Part shown: one piece after another, positions 48,868-61,374 of the stretch | How the letters are laid out: every line of letters begins with the position of its first letter | How positions within the stretch are numbered: position 1 is the stretch's first letter | NCBI GenBank assembly: GCA_964019155.1 | Contig: OZ025239.1 | Location: 104,156,298-104,220,297 of the forward strand | Length of the DNA: 64,000 nucleotides | Reading direction: 5' to 3' | DNA from: Osedax fenrisi | Lineage: Eukaryota; Annelida; Polychaeta; Sabellida; Siboglinidae | The notes under the pieces: model-generated | Seen by the model: the letters and a program-made list of their open reading frames with translations, nothing else | The model's database searches: none | Told to the model about the DNA's origin: nothing | Made by a program: the position numbers and the translations under genes

Positions 48868-49339
48868 CTGTTCACAACAACCACAGCGTATCATTAACCC
48901 AAAGTAGAATATCTAATTATATTATATTTCTTTACATCATAGTTATTACTCAATTTATCTATTTTAGAATATTAAAGGTTAGATAATACACTACTAAATC
49001 ATCACTTACACTCAACTTAACGATACAAATTTGATTATAAATCACATTGGTGGTTGACAAATACTAATAATATATATATTATGTATATAATATATACCAT
49101 ATTGTATCGAATATAGTGTATAGTTATAGTTATACCTACTCCCGTTTGTTTTGAATAAGATTTATTGGCTCAACTTTGAAATACTCGTTTCGGTATTTGT
49201 CATATAATAGTATGTAATACATACTATGTATACTATTTGTGTATACTACTAGTGTATACACTATAGTGTACACGATAAACTAATATTAAGAATTAAAATA
49301 TAGTATATTACAAGATATATATATATATATATATATAGA
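48868..49339. other. AT-rich spacer before the Gypsy element
   Basis: No gene recognised. Ends in a (TA)n tract into which the LTR element is inserted. Confidence 0.3.
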
Positions 49340-49602
49340 TGTAGCAATGTGAATTAGCTGTTTAATAAAGTACTTTTAATACACAACTATTATAGGATAG
49401 CATTGCACGCCATGCATAACGTTACGCATGCTAACGTCTCGCTACAGTGAACACGATTAGCGACTGTTTAATTTAAATATATAATGCTATATCATTTACC
49501 TTTGCGATTGCTATATCATATACGCTAGCATTAAGAACCCGGACATATACGGTATGTACCACACACCTATGTTATATGTTATTGTTATGATGTTTATATA
49601 TA
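49340..49602 (+). repeat. 5' LTR (3' part missing or diverged)
   Basis: Matches 53612 to about 53880 with scattered substitutions and small indels near 49400. The polyadenylation/U5 portion found in the 3' LTR is absent here and no clear primer-binding site is visible. Confidence 0.75.
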
Positions 49603-49652
49603 TAACTTGCTTATTATTAGTAAGTGATTGTTTTCCGGGTATTGATAATATC

Positions 49653-50414
49653 ATGACCGAAGATAAGTCCACAAAACCCGAAGGTAGACCCCCAAAGAGG
49701 GATTTAAGTTATGTTAAACTATTATATTTTAATGATGGTATAGATGTTAATGAATGGATAGGTATGGCGGAGGAATTCGTAACATTTTTAGGACATAATG
49801 GGGAGGAGGCGGCTGGATATATATTATATCACATACGGGGTGGCGCTAAGATAGAATTATCAATGCTAGGCGAGGGTATGTTAAGTAAGGAGGTGATTTT
49901 TAAAAGATTAAGGAATAGGGGTACGCAAAAGAGGGCACGAAGGGAGAGGTTAAGAGTAATTGTAGAAAGGAGACAAGGTGAGGAGGAAGGTATTACCTCT
50001 TTCGCGGATGGGATTCTAATATTGGAATTAGAGTTAAAGGAGGATGTGGACGGCTGGGAATCGTTAATGGTGGACACGTTCAAAAGTAATGTTTGGGATC
50101 CGAGGCTAAGGATGGAGTTGTTATTAACGGGTGATCTTAAAATATTCAGTCACGTACGGGAGAGGGCACGGTTATTTGAGTCAGTTAGTGAGGAGGGAAG
50201 ATGTGGATATGAGGTTAGAGCGGTAAAGGTAGATAGGGTAGATAGGGTAGATTGTAATGATAGCGAGGAAATTAAAAGGTTATGTAATCGGGTTAGAGAA
50301 CTAGAAAGTAGGAGAATGAATAGTGGTGATAGACAGGGTGAGATACATGTAGAATTGGGTAGACCGATGGTTAGATGTTACAGGTGTGGTAGAGTGGGGC
50401 ACACATCGCGATGA
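49653..50414 (+). pseudogene. Gypsy gag
   Basis: The likely start is the ATG at 49653 (MTEDKSTKPEG); the open frame extends further 5' into the LTR. The N-terminal part resembles the Gypsy capsid region. The C-terminus has the start of a CCHC zinc knuckle (CYRCGRVGH), but a TGA falls just before its last Cys. About 254 residues. Confidence 0.7.
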
Positions 50415-50433
50415 TGTAGGAATATAGCTTTAA

Positions 50434-51129
50434 ATGGTCACCGTCTTAGTAGGTCAGGTGACTGAGAGGGGAGGTTATGAGAGTAAGACCTGGTTGATCG
50501 GAACTTGTCCAACAACAAGGGTACACATTGGACATTTAGAAATAGATTGTCTAGTCGATACGGGGAGTCAAGTTTCTATTATATCTGAAGAGGTAGTTAA
50601 AATACTTGGTCTAGAGATATCAACATATCTTAATTTAGAGCTAAAGGCTGCAAATGGGTTAAAGATAATACATAGTGGGAATATACGGATAGATATTGAA
50701 TTAAAGGGGAAGATGGTTAAGGTAGTGGGTTTTATAGTTTAAGATAAGGGGAGGTGTTTAATTGGGATGAATATAATTAGCAAATATAAGGGCAAGTATG
50801 GTGAAGAGGTGGAGGGAATAGAAATAAATGCAATTAAGGATCATATAGGATGTGAGATAAAGGAAATGATAGAAAAGTTAGAGGATATAATAGAGGAACA
50901 TATAGAGCTATTTATAACTAAAGGGGAACCATTAGGCTGGGAAAGAGTAGAAGAACATACGATTAGAACGGTTGATACCATACCGGTTGCTCAACCTTAT
51001 CGGAGAATTATACCCACTGAAGTAGAATCAGTGAAGAATCAGATTGATGAATGGTACCAAGAAGGTATTATAGTAAAATCTAATAGTGAGTACACCAGCC
51101 CATTAGTAGTTATAAAGAAAGGGAACTGA
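50434..51129 (+). pseudogene. Gypsy protease and RT N-terminal region
   Basis: LVDTGSQVSII is the retropepsin active site. An in-frame stop at about 50740 separates it from the RT start (HTIRTVDTIPVAQPYRRI and the block ending PLVVIKKGN). A frameshift follows at about 51129. Confidence 0.8.
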
Positions 51130-51217
51130 CAGATTATGTGTAGATTATTGTAACTTAAATAAGAAAACGGTCAGGGATGCGTACCCCATACCTAGAATTG
51201 ATGATTCTCTGGAAGCT

Positions 51218-51916
51218 TTGAAGGAGGCAAACATATTTTCTTGTTTCAACCTAAAATCTGCATATAACCAAATAAAAGTTAACAAAAATGATCAACATAA
51301 AACAGCATTCAGCTCTCCATTTGGTCTTTATGAATTCACACCTTTCGGCCTAGTGAATGCCCCAGCAACCTTTCAGAGAATAATGTCAAATCTATTTAGA
51401 GATGAAATATTTAAGAGTGTAGTTTGCTATTTAGACGATATACTAGTATTCTCAGACTCGTGGTCTGAACATTTAAAACATGTTAGATTAGTGATAGGTA
51501 AATTAGCCAGGGTAGGATTTATACTAAATATATATACATGTAAACTGGGGTTGAACGAAGTCATATTTCTAGGGATGAGTGTATCGGAAAATTGAATGAG
51601 AACGAATGGTGAGAAAACGAGAGTAATAAATAATTGGCCAAGACCGGTTAATTTAAGGGAGCTAAGATCATTTCTAGGGGTGGAATCGTATTATAGGAAG
51701 TTCATAAAAGGCTACGCCTCAATGGTTGAACCGCTAACTAAGTTATCTAGGACTGGTATTGGGGAAGGAAATATGTCAAGGAAAAGAAGTAAGAGGGTGG
51801 GAATTTCGTGGAATAAAGAGTGTGAAGAGGCAATGCTAAAATTGAAAGATAAAATCAGTAATGCCGCAGTTCTAGCATTACCTAGATTCGGAGAAGCATT
51901 CATATATGAACTATAG
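51218..51916 (+). pseudogene. Gypsy RT core and thumb
   Basis: FNLKSAYNQI, TAFSSPFGLYEF and the catalytic CYLDDILVFS are intact. A TGA at about 51593 precedes the connection region (WPRPVNLRELRSFLG). Reading then breaks near 51914. Confidence 0.85.
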
Positions 51917-51939
51917 TAGAAACGGATGCGTCTAATAAT

Positions 51940-52482
51940 GTGTTAGGGGCTGTGTTAAGTCAGCGGATAGATGGGGCAATTCGGGTGATCGCATTTGCAA
52001 GTAGAGCTTTAAGTACTGTGGAAAGAGTAGAGGTAAACTACTCGTCAAAAAAGCTAGAATTTTTGGCGGTGGTATGGGCAGTATCGGACAAGTTTAGGCA
52101 TTATCTAATAGGGTCTAAATGCACGGTAATTACAGATAACAGTGCCTTATCATATTTAGAACGTAAAAAAACGTTAACAGCACTGGAAGATAGGTGGGTA
52201 GCACGGTTGGCACCGTTCGATTTGACGATAAAATATATATCGGTTAACCTAAATGGTGTAGCAGATGCTTTGTCCAGGAAACGTGAAGTAGGAGATATAG
52301 AGGAGACGGATATAAAAATACTGTATGAGGATGATTTAGATGTAAATGAGGTGGTAGTTATGGAAGAAATTAGTGATGTGGAGCTACGGAAAGATCAGTT
52401 AGCGGACGTGAAAGTAAGGGAGATTATAAAAGGGGAGAAGATAGGGGATATTTTAGGTTACGGAACGGAGTACTATATATAG
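51940..52482 (+). pseudogene. Gypsy RNase H
   Basis: LGAVLSQRIDG, AFASRALSTVE, YSSKKLEFLAVVWA, the catalytic ITDNSAL and VADALSRK form a complete Gypsy-type RNase H. The first catalytic Asp lies just upstream (ETDASNNV) across the preceding stop. Confidence 0.85.
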
Positions 52483-52548
52483 GAAGAAAGGACACGGAAG
52501 AGGTATTAGTGTTACCGTATACGGTTTATAAGTATTATATATAATAAA

Positions 52549-53499
52549 GTGGAAGAGGTGCTAATTGTAATTCATGATAATAATGGACACCAGGAGATAG
52601 ATAGAACTGTTGCTAGAGTAAACCTTAAGTATACGTGGTACGGTATACATAAGGATATTAGAAAGTATATAAATAGCTGCAAACTCTGTCAGGTATGTAA
52701 GGACTTGGGTAGAAAACTGAAGGTGGAAATGGGACAATTAACCGCAACCAGGCCATTAGAATTAGTATTCTTAGACTTCGTCACTTTAGACAAGTCATCG
52801 GACGGTAGGGATAGTGTGCTAGTGATCACAGATGCCTATACTAAATTTACTAAAGCAGTCCCAACAAGAAATCAACTTGCGGTTACAGTCGCCAAAGTAC
52901 TCATGAATGAATGTATTTTCAATTATGGCACACCATGTAAGATTCACACCGATCAAGGAAGAAATTTTCAGGCGGAAATAGTGGCAGAATTGTGTAGCTT
53001 GTTTGGAATTAAGCATAGTAGAACAACTCCATAACATCCACAAGGAAATGGACAGTGTGAGCGTATGAACCGATCACTTATAAACTTACTGAGGACTCTG
53101 AATCAGAACGATAAGACTAGGTGGACAATACATCTGCCTAAGCTAATACATGCGTATAATGTAACACATCATGCTAGTACTGGGTTTACACCCTTCGTTA
53201 TGATGTTTGGTAGGGAAGATAACTTACCGGTGGACAATAGGTTTGGTAATAGAGGGGTGACCGAAGGGGACTGGATATATGAGACGAGAAGAAAGATGAG
53301 GGAGGTCCACATATTAGTAGGAGGAAGAGTAGATAGAGAAAAGTGTAATGATAAGCAGGAGGTAGATGAACTAGAGAACGGTTGGCAGGTTAGAGTTAGA
53401 AATAGGGTGTTAGGAAGGAGAAAATTAGCAAATATATGGGGTGACATTAGTTGGACTGTTGAAGGAAAATTTAAGGATTCATCAGCATATATATATTGA
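52549..53499 (+). pseudogene. Gypsy integrase
   Basis: An HHCC zinc-binding domain (CKLCQVC), then the DDE core: VFLDFVT, IHTDQGRNF and QCERMNRSL. One TAA falls at about 53032, between the second and third catalytic acids. The C-terminal part carries the GYPSY-type FVMMFGRE block. Confidence 0.85.
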
Positions 53500-53611
53500 G
53501 CCGAGGAGAGACTAGAAGGGTAGAAAATAGAAGGACTCTAAAAAAAATAGAATAAGGGACCTATATATGTAAAAATCTGAGGACACATTTATTGTTGGTT
53601 GATGGGATAGA

Positions 53612-53963
53612 TGTAGCAATGTGAATTAGCTGTTTAATAAAGTACTTTTAATGCACAACTATTATAGGATGCACGACGTGCATTGCACGTCATGCATAAC
53701 GTTACGCATGCTAACGTCTCGCTACAGTGAAAACGAATGGCGTCTGTTTAATTTAAATATATAATGCTATATCATTTACCTTTGCGATTGCTATATCATA
53801 TACGCTAACATTAAGAACCCGGACATATACGGTATGTACCACACACCTATGTTATATGCTATTGTTATAATGTTTATATATATATGTAATAGGTTTATTG
53901 AATAAAGATTTCGAATTAAAACACTCTTCTCCATACACGGAGTGACGCGGCTTACGTCGTGCA
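53612..53963 (+). repeat. 3' LTR
   Basis: Begins TGTAGCAATG and includes a polyadenylation hexamer (ttgaataaag) near 53900 and a U5-like end acttacgtcgtgca-type sequence. About 350 bp. The purine-rich ggttgatgggata before it may be the polypurine tract. Confidence 0.75.
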
Positions 53964-53989
53964 ACTTATATATTAATATATATTATCTT

Positions 53990-54215
53990 ATAAATTACTT
54001 ATTAATGTAGTTAACATTTTGTATTTAGCTATATTATTTTATTTGCTAACTTGACTTATGTTCTGTTTATAAACATATGTGAATATAGGATTTTAGAAAT
54101 AAAACCCGCATTTTGAAATCAAAATCTATAAACGTTTGTAGTATACAGTAAATAGTCAAACCCACGATGTTATTTAGTAATTACAGAAGTAGTCATGTTT
54201 TCATCAGTTATATCA

Positions 54216-54251
<36 letters not shown>

Positions 54252-57200
54252 TGTTACTTTATTACTTTAAAGCTACTCTCACGTTCTAGATGACAACATC
54301 AGTCATTGATTATCATTGACACGACACCTTCAAAATGAACAAGAGCAGTCCGTATACTTTCGTCTTCGAGATAACAAATACGTTAGAAAATATTACAACG
54401 TTATAATTATGACTTACGAATTTCTACTATATATTTCGACTATATATTTTATTAAATAAAGAATAAATCATTCAACAGAAGTCCATGATATTTAGTGACG
54501 TAACACCTTAGATATTAACACAGAAGCCCGTGTCCGCCTTATATGCTACCAGCTTAGAGATGACACTATATTTCCGTAACCTTTCTACTTCGAGATAACA
54601 ATAACGTTAGCAAATATTTATACTTTAACTATATATTTGCTTAAATCAAAAATTAATACATCAAGAGCAGTCTGTGATATTCAGTGACGTGTCGCAGTAG
54701 AGGTGAAAACATCAAAGGAAACACACTTGATCTCATTATGCATCCTATTGATTCATATTTAGTTCATTCGATAAGAGCTGGACCTCTTTTTCCGATCATT
54801 TCGCCCTACTATTCCAAATATCAGTTAATAAGCCTAAACGTCCTACAATTTCTCGCTCTACTCGCCATCTAAATTATATATCAATATCTCAGTTCTTAAC
54901 TGACTTAAATAGGTTGCCTACACATGATGCTCAATCTCTTCATAATTCACTAATTCACACACTTGACATCCATGCTCCTGTACTTAATAAAACTACTATA
55001 TTACGCCCTAATACATCATGGTATACTATTGACCTTTATCGTCAAAAACGATGTCTACGCATGCTTGCATCTAAATGGAAAAAAGAAAAATATTCATCAT
55101 CATTAACAACATATAAACATTTGAAAAATAAACATCGTATCGATCTCATTAACGCTAAAGCTATGTTTACGCATGACACGTTTATTTCTATGCAATATGA
55201 TAGCAAGTCACTATTTAAGTTAGCAAATAGCATACTTGGTAGAAGACAAAAATCGCCATATCCTGATTTTACTAATGATGAACCTAATTTATTTGATTCA
55301 TTTTTCAATGATATAATCACCAATATTATTTCGTCATTACCCAAACCTATATCTATAGCTCTATCGTTCTCTACAACTAATACACTAACTTCCTTTTTTC
55401 TACCTTCTAATGATAAACTAATTTGTTTACTTAAAAATTCTCGCAGCTCTTCTTCTCTTGATCCAATTCCTTTATAATTACTAAATGATATAGCTCCTTA
55501 TATAATATCAAATATAGCTCATATCATCCATGAATCACTTATTTCTGGTACGGACCCCTCATTTTCAAACATTCTCTTATCACTCCTATCATTAAACAAC
55601 TTTCTCTTGACCCCTCATTCTTTAATAATTATAGACCTATTTCCAATCTTTCAATACTTTCTAAAACCTTAGAAAGAGTCGTTTCAAAACAACTATCTTC
55701 TTTCCTGACTACTAATAATTTACTTTGTACTTTCCAAAGTTCTTATGTACCGAACAAATCTACTGAAACAGCAATAACCAGGGTATATTACAACAACTAA
55801 TATATTATGTGACTTTAATAATACATATGGAACAATTCTTGTTCTACTTGATCTTAGCGCAGCATTTGATACAATTGACCATAGTATTCTTATATCACGA
55901 TTGGCTAATATTGGTATCACCGGTATTGCACTTAAATGGTTGACGTCATACACTTCTGATCGTACTTCTTCTATTCTTATCAATGGGCACATATCATCTC
56001 CTAGAAATATTTCTTACGGAGTTCCCCAAGGTTCTGTATTAGGACCGATTCTTTTTAATATTTATCTACTTCCTATTTTTGATATAATATCTAAATGTCC
56101 CCTTATATCAGTCCACTCATACGCTGATGATATAAAACTTAACGTAAAATGCACTTCTGATATAAATTTTGCTCCCAATCTTATATCTAACTGTATTAAA
56201 TCTATACATACTTGGCTTTCAAATAACTCTCTATCACTGAATCACAATAAAACATAAACTATATTTCTTCACCTCCTTTATCCCAGACGCCCATTAACCA
56301 TGTATCACCATTTATCATGGTTAACAATCATAATATCTTATATTCTGATAATGTTAAATATCTTGGTGTTTATTTCGACAGTTCTTTATCTTTTCATCGT
56401 CATATCTCAAATCTTCTTCGCTCTATAAACTTTCATCTTCACTCTTTCCGTCTAATCCGTAACTCCATTTCCCTAAGTATTTCTATAACTCTCGCTCATC
56501 TTTCATATTACCGCTTTTCGATTACTGCAATATTCTCCTTTTATCCTTACCTGGCTATCAAATTAAAAAATTACAAATACTACAGAATGCGTTATTACGA
56601 TCAATTTTTAAAATTCATCGCTTTTCCAAAATACATATTTCCCCATATTTACATAGATTGCATTGGCTACCAATACAATTTAGAATAATATTTAAAGTTC
56701 TTCTATTAACTCATAACTCTCTTCACCACAACCGACCTGAATATCTATCTTCCTTAATCTCTATTCCTAATCACACTGTCTCTTTACGTTCAACTACTTC
56801 TTACCTTCTACATCTACCCTCTAAGCTTAATCTACATACCACTAATATTCGTGCATGGCACATATCGGCCCCTTATCTATGGAATAAACTACCACATAAT
56901 CTACGCTCCACTCAATCCACCACCTCTTTTAAATCTCATTTAAAAACATATCTATTTACTATTGCATTTCCCTGATCATTTTTTTTATCACTATTTATCA
57001 ATATCTACAATTTTATTTACAATTTATATTAATGTTGAGTATTTTCTGTATTCCTATTTATATTATTATTAGTCTATTATTTTCGTTTATGTTCCGTTAT
57101 ATTATTTTTTGTTTTTACTTTAGACGCCTGATTGCTATGGCACAAAGATTCTTTAAAATAAATTGAATTGAATTGAATCAACCTGTGACCTTTCTCCTTT

Positions 57201-58129
57201 AAGATGACAATAACGTTAGAAAATAGTTATACTTTCAATTATATATATATATATATATATTTGATTAAGTATAAACTCAATTCATCAACAGTTGTCGATG
57301 ATATTTAGTTATGTGTCACCTTCAATATGACAACAGCATTCCGTGATAATCAATGACGTGGTGCCTTAGATATAACAATAGAAGTATGTGACGCCTTCGT
57401 GATGACCATATAATCTAAGTGAATCCCTCATAGATGCCGACTGATCAACGTACCATCCACATTTCCATCATGCATGCTAGTAGCATTATTCCATATTCAA
57501 TCTTATATGATATTGTGCATTTAATAGATCGTGGAATAAATGTTCCGCTTGAAGGAATGTAATGAGAAAATGTAATTATGCAAACTTTTATATTGGGACA
57601 TTAGGTAGTTGTAATTTTATCTTATAAATATAATATTTATATAATGTTATATTTTATATTACTAATATTGTAGGTAATACTTTTTATTTAGTTATCATAT
57701 TTTATTGGCAAGCTTGACGTATGTTTCTTTATAGACATTTATATGTAACTATATATATAAATGGATATTGGTTTTTAGCAACGGAACACGTATTTTGAAA
57801 TCAACGGCTACAATGCACAGTAAACCCGACGAAGCGTAATAAGTTATAATGTTATAACACATAACATATATCTTCATCGTATAAGCTAGAATGTCAGTGT
57901 AATTTATTAAGTAAAAGTTATTTAAAAATTATTTAAGTAAAGAAGTGGTAATATTTTCATAAGTTTCATTTGTATATATCCTATTTTTATTTTTTTATTA
58001 TCTTGAAAGCCACTCTAATGATAATGCAATCACATTATAATGAGAGCTAATACATATAAATATGTATCAAAAACTATACACAAACCTATTACTTTATATT
58101 AAATATATACGTTTACTTATAACCTTATT

Positions 58130-58161
<32 letters not shown>

Positions 58162-58610
58162 CAATTTAGCTGACAACAGTAGACCGTGCTTATCATTGAC
58201 ATGACGTCTTCAAGATGAACATCAACAGTCCATATACTTTCACCTTCGAGATAACAACTCTGTTAGCAAATATGTATACTTGCAACTATATATTTACTTA
58301 AATAAAAATCACTCAATCCACAGAAATCCATGATATCCAGTAACATGTCACCTTCGAGATCACAACATCAGTCCATGATAATCCATAAGGTTGAGCTTTA
58401 GAGATGACAATAGCAGTATATGCTGCCTTCGTGATTATCATGAAATCTCCGTGAAACCCTCTTAGATACATGCTAGTAGTATGATTCTATATTTAAACTT
58501 ATATTATATTGTATATTTAATAGATCGTGGAATAAATATTCCGCCTGAAGGAATATAATTTGAAAATATAATCATGCCGACTTTTACATTGTGACATTAT
58601 ATTGTCGGTC
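53990..58610. repeat. Large diverged tandem duplication, interrupted by a LINE
   Basis: Two units share an ordered set of segments: the cttgacttatgtt / cttgacgtatgtt segment (54048, 57713), a ttttgaaatcaa segment (54112, 57791), then short blocks of gataacaataacgttagcaa, gtccatgatatt and gtgacgtaacacctt, and an end block tttaatagatcgtggaataa (57520, 58519). Within the first unit the gataac...gttag block recurs at about 54373, 54593 and 57206, giving inner repeats. The LINE 54710-57175 splits the first unit. No coding capacity outside the LINE. Confidence 0.6.
54710..57175 (+). pseudogene. LINE (L2/CR1-like), 5'-truncated and frame-broken, with (TTGAA)n tail
   Basis: Starts within the endonuclease (GNTLDLIMHPIDSY; SDHF equivalent just after), then 54914-55477 (linker, KTTILRPNTSWY), RT blocks FNNYRPISNLSILSKTLE, LDLSAAFDTIDHSIL, GVPQGSVLGPILFNIYLL, catalytic SYADDIKLN, VKYLGVYFDSSL, LHWLPIQFRI and APYLWNKLPHNLRS. 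It ends in ttgaattgaattgaat. At least four frame breaks. Same broad group as the element at 20900-23640 but not the same family. Confidence 0.85.
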
Positions 58611-58739
58611 GACGCTGATTGCGTTCAGATGTGTTTAACGTTACTCATCTGTGCTGGAGGCAATTATTATTATCGTTATAACTATTATTATTACATTATT
58701 TATACATTTCTATACATTTCTAAATACTTTAATAATATA

Positions 58740-58960
58740 TCATCATATAAAATTCTCATAACTGCCTTATATAACAGCCTAATTACAGCCTCGTAACATC
58801 ATCATATAATATCCTCATAACTGCCTCATAACATCATATTATAACAGCCTAATAACATACTCAAAATAGCCTCACAACAGCCTTACAACATCCTCATATA
58901 ACAGCCTCATATAACATCATATGTCTACACATAAGGCTGTTTTATGAGGCTATTATGAGT
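58740..58960. repeat. Minisatellite of cctcataacag-like units with an inverted end
   Basis: About 12-15 loose copies of a 10-12-bp unit (cagcctcataaca, cagcctaataaca) run to 58920. They are followed by the reverse complement aaggctgttttatgaggcta (58931-58955), so the array end can fold back on itself. Confidence 0.65.
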
Positions 58961-59359
58961 ATGTTAATGTTAGCTGGGTAATAAGTTATTATAATAGTAT
59001 ACTAATAACTTGTGTTATGGGGTTTGTTCCTGTACATACACATTTTGTTATTGTTTGCATGTAATTTTCGAACTTGAAAGCAGAATTATCATTCAGAGAA
59101 CCTTTCTCGGTAACATCATCGATAAGATGAAGTAGACCATGTGTGTCATATTAATAAATGTTAATAAGATGGTTAATTGAATCAAACCAAAACCCAAATA
59201 CATATACCATATTTAATATAGACCTAAACCCAAATCCATGGATTTGGAAACTTAAATCAGATAACATATTATTCAAAAAAAATTATTTTAGACTATTTTC
59301 CGTGTACACCATATATCCATTATAATTTATATATATATATATATATATATATTACCTTA

Positions 59360-59600
59360 TCTTACAATGTCGAACTTGATCGGCATAGCATGACAAGTTT
59401 CTCTATTTATCTCTGTCTCCCATCCCAATTCATTTGTGGTGTATCCGCTGTCGCCTATAAGTTATGCAGTATACGTTTTCCATGACCGTCCAGGTTTTTG
59501 TTGCCTATGTAGAGGTTCCTACAGAAGCACTTCGCTGATCAGTTCTTTTCTGCTTCGCCAACAATGACCCGATAAACGCATCCTATATTATCTAATTGTA
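59360..59600 (-). pseudogene. LINE 3'-end remnant
   Basis: Minus-strand frames give a Trp/Thr-rich RT tail ending in DRDK, RNLSCYADQVRHC, similar to the final block of APE-type LINEs. Heavily decayed. Confidence 0.4.
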
Positions 59601-59723
59601 ATCGTGATCTTCGGGATATTTCCATATAATTCATTTTTAGACATATGATCTTAAGATTATAAATTTGTATCATATATATATATATATATATAAACGATGT
59701 GGCAGGTACAACTGTACACTGTA

Positions 59724-60830
59724 CAGTAGACCGGTTCGTACTCAATTTTTTTTCGTACTTTTATAAACCTTCACATCTGTGACAATTATGTATGCTATGA
59801 TAAATAAGTGTTTAAAATTGTAGACCTATATCTTAAATATTGTTATGTCACGAGACCTTTTTATTTTAACATTGAATACATACAAAAGTTAACATGGGGG
59901 AGATATAGAAATAAGTTTTAATCAATTTTTATAAAATTGGATGATTTTTTTTAAGCCAACTATGGATATATCCTAGAAACATATATAACAAGTAGTATTA
60001 ACAGTACAACATATTTTTCATAACAATCTAGATGCCCAGATTTTATAAAATAATTTTAGTCAAAAAAAATGTCTAAAAATCGTATAATTTAATATAAATA
60101 AATTATTACAATTTAATTTAAAAAATTAAAATATATAATTTATAGATAATAATAATACAATTCAAATTAATTATTAAAAAATTAAAAATTATTTTTAGAA
60201 AAAAAATTAACATCATTTTTAAATTTTTTTGGATTTTTATTTGAAATATGAAATACAAAATAATTTTACATATTTTTTAATTTTTTTAATTATATTTGTA
60301 TAAAGGACATTTATATCTAATTTATATCCACAATTCAATACAATCTGATCACTCAAATTTATGTAAAGTATAATTATATATATTAATTTTAAAAAATTAA
60401 TTATTTTTTTTGAATTATTTTGAAATAAATACTTTGTAAAATGGTGTATTTTCTCGAGTTTTAGGAGACATTAATATTGGTAATTTGTAGATATAAACAT
60501 GAAATATAGATATTATATTAATAATAAATATAAATAATGGTATATGTTATATTAATTCATTAAATATAATACAAATACATAATTAATTTTAAATATTAAT
60601 TTAAATATTTGTAAACATCAAAGATAATAAGATGGTGTCATTGCTATTATACATGGAATATTATAGATTTTATCTTAAAATAATAATTTATATTTCAAAC
60701 TTTAAATGCTTCGTGACCAAAGGTAACTATTTTTTTATAAAAATTATTAACACATATTATACTAAAATATAGATATGTATTATATTTTATATGAAGGATT
60801 AAAAATTGAATCGAACGAACCGGTCTACTG
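59724..60830. mobile_element. Pogo/Tc1-like non-autonomous element, 1.1 kb
   Basis: Ends CAGTAGACCGGTTCGTACTC and the inverse of tcgaacgaaccggtctactg, flanked by TA on each side. The interior is extremely AT-rich and noncoding. Confidence 0.8.
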
Positions 60831-60832
60831 TA

Positions 60833-61115
60833 CAGCAAACAAAACTAGTAACATCTGAGCCACATTTGATCAACATTCAACGCCACACAATGCCACATTT
60901 TGTAAAAAAAAAATATGGTACAAATGTTACTAGTTTTAGAGTAATATTTGAACCACTAAGTAACATATTAGTAACACATGAACCACTAATGTGGGTTGAA
61001 TGTTGATTTTACTCTAAAACTAGTAACATTTGTACCACATTGTTTACAAAATGTGGCATTATTTGGCGTTGAATGTTGATAAAATGTGGCATAGATGTTA
61101 CTAGTTTTGTTTGCT

Positions 61116-61118
<3 letters not shown>
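60833..61118. mobile_element. MITE with about 75-bp inverted repeats, abutting the previous element
   Basis: Arms start cagcaaacaaaactagtaac and are near-perfect inverses. A second inner inverted repeat (gtaacatttgtacc region) surrounds a short centre. Flanked by TA; the left TA is the same dinucleotide that flanks the 59724-60830 element. Confidence 0.8.
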
Positions 61119-61158
<40 letters not shown>

Positions 61159-61190
61159 GGTATATAAATACACATATTGATATGCATATA

Positions 61191-61195
<5 letters not shown>

Positions 61196-61252
<57 letters not shown>
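61196..61252. repeat. (TA)n microsatellite
   Basis: About 57 bp of uninterrupted TA, part of a longer TA-rich block 61120-61320. Confidence 0.9.
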
Positions 61253-61255
<3 letters not shown>

Positions 61256-61374
61256 TGTATAGTTTGTATATATATATATATATATATATATACATACTAT
61301 AGTATGTATATAATATATACACATACAAATGTATTGTACATATTATATATTACAAGGTGATAGTATTGCAGTGT

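Larger units (their letters stand above)
49340..53963 (+). mobile_element. Gypsy/Ty3-type LTR retrotransposon, degenerate
   Basis: Order LTR - gag - protease - RT - RNase H - integrase - LTR identifies Ty3/Gypsy. The two LTR copies start TGTAGCAATG and are similar over about 260 bases; the 5' copy then diverges. The coding part has at least two frameshifts and several in-frame stops, so the copy is dead. No envelope-like ORF is seen between the integrase and the 3' LTR. Less AT-rich than its surroundings. Confidence 0.9.
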
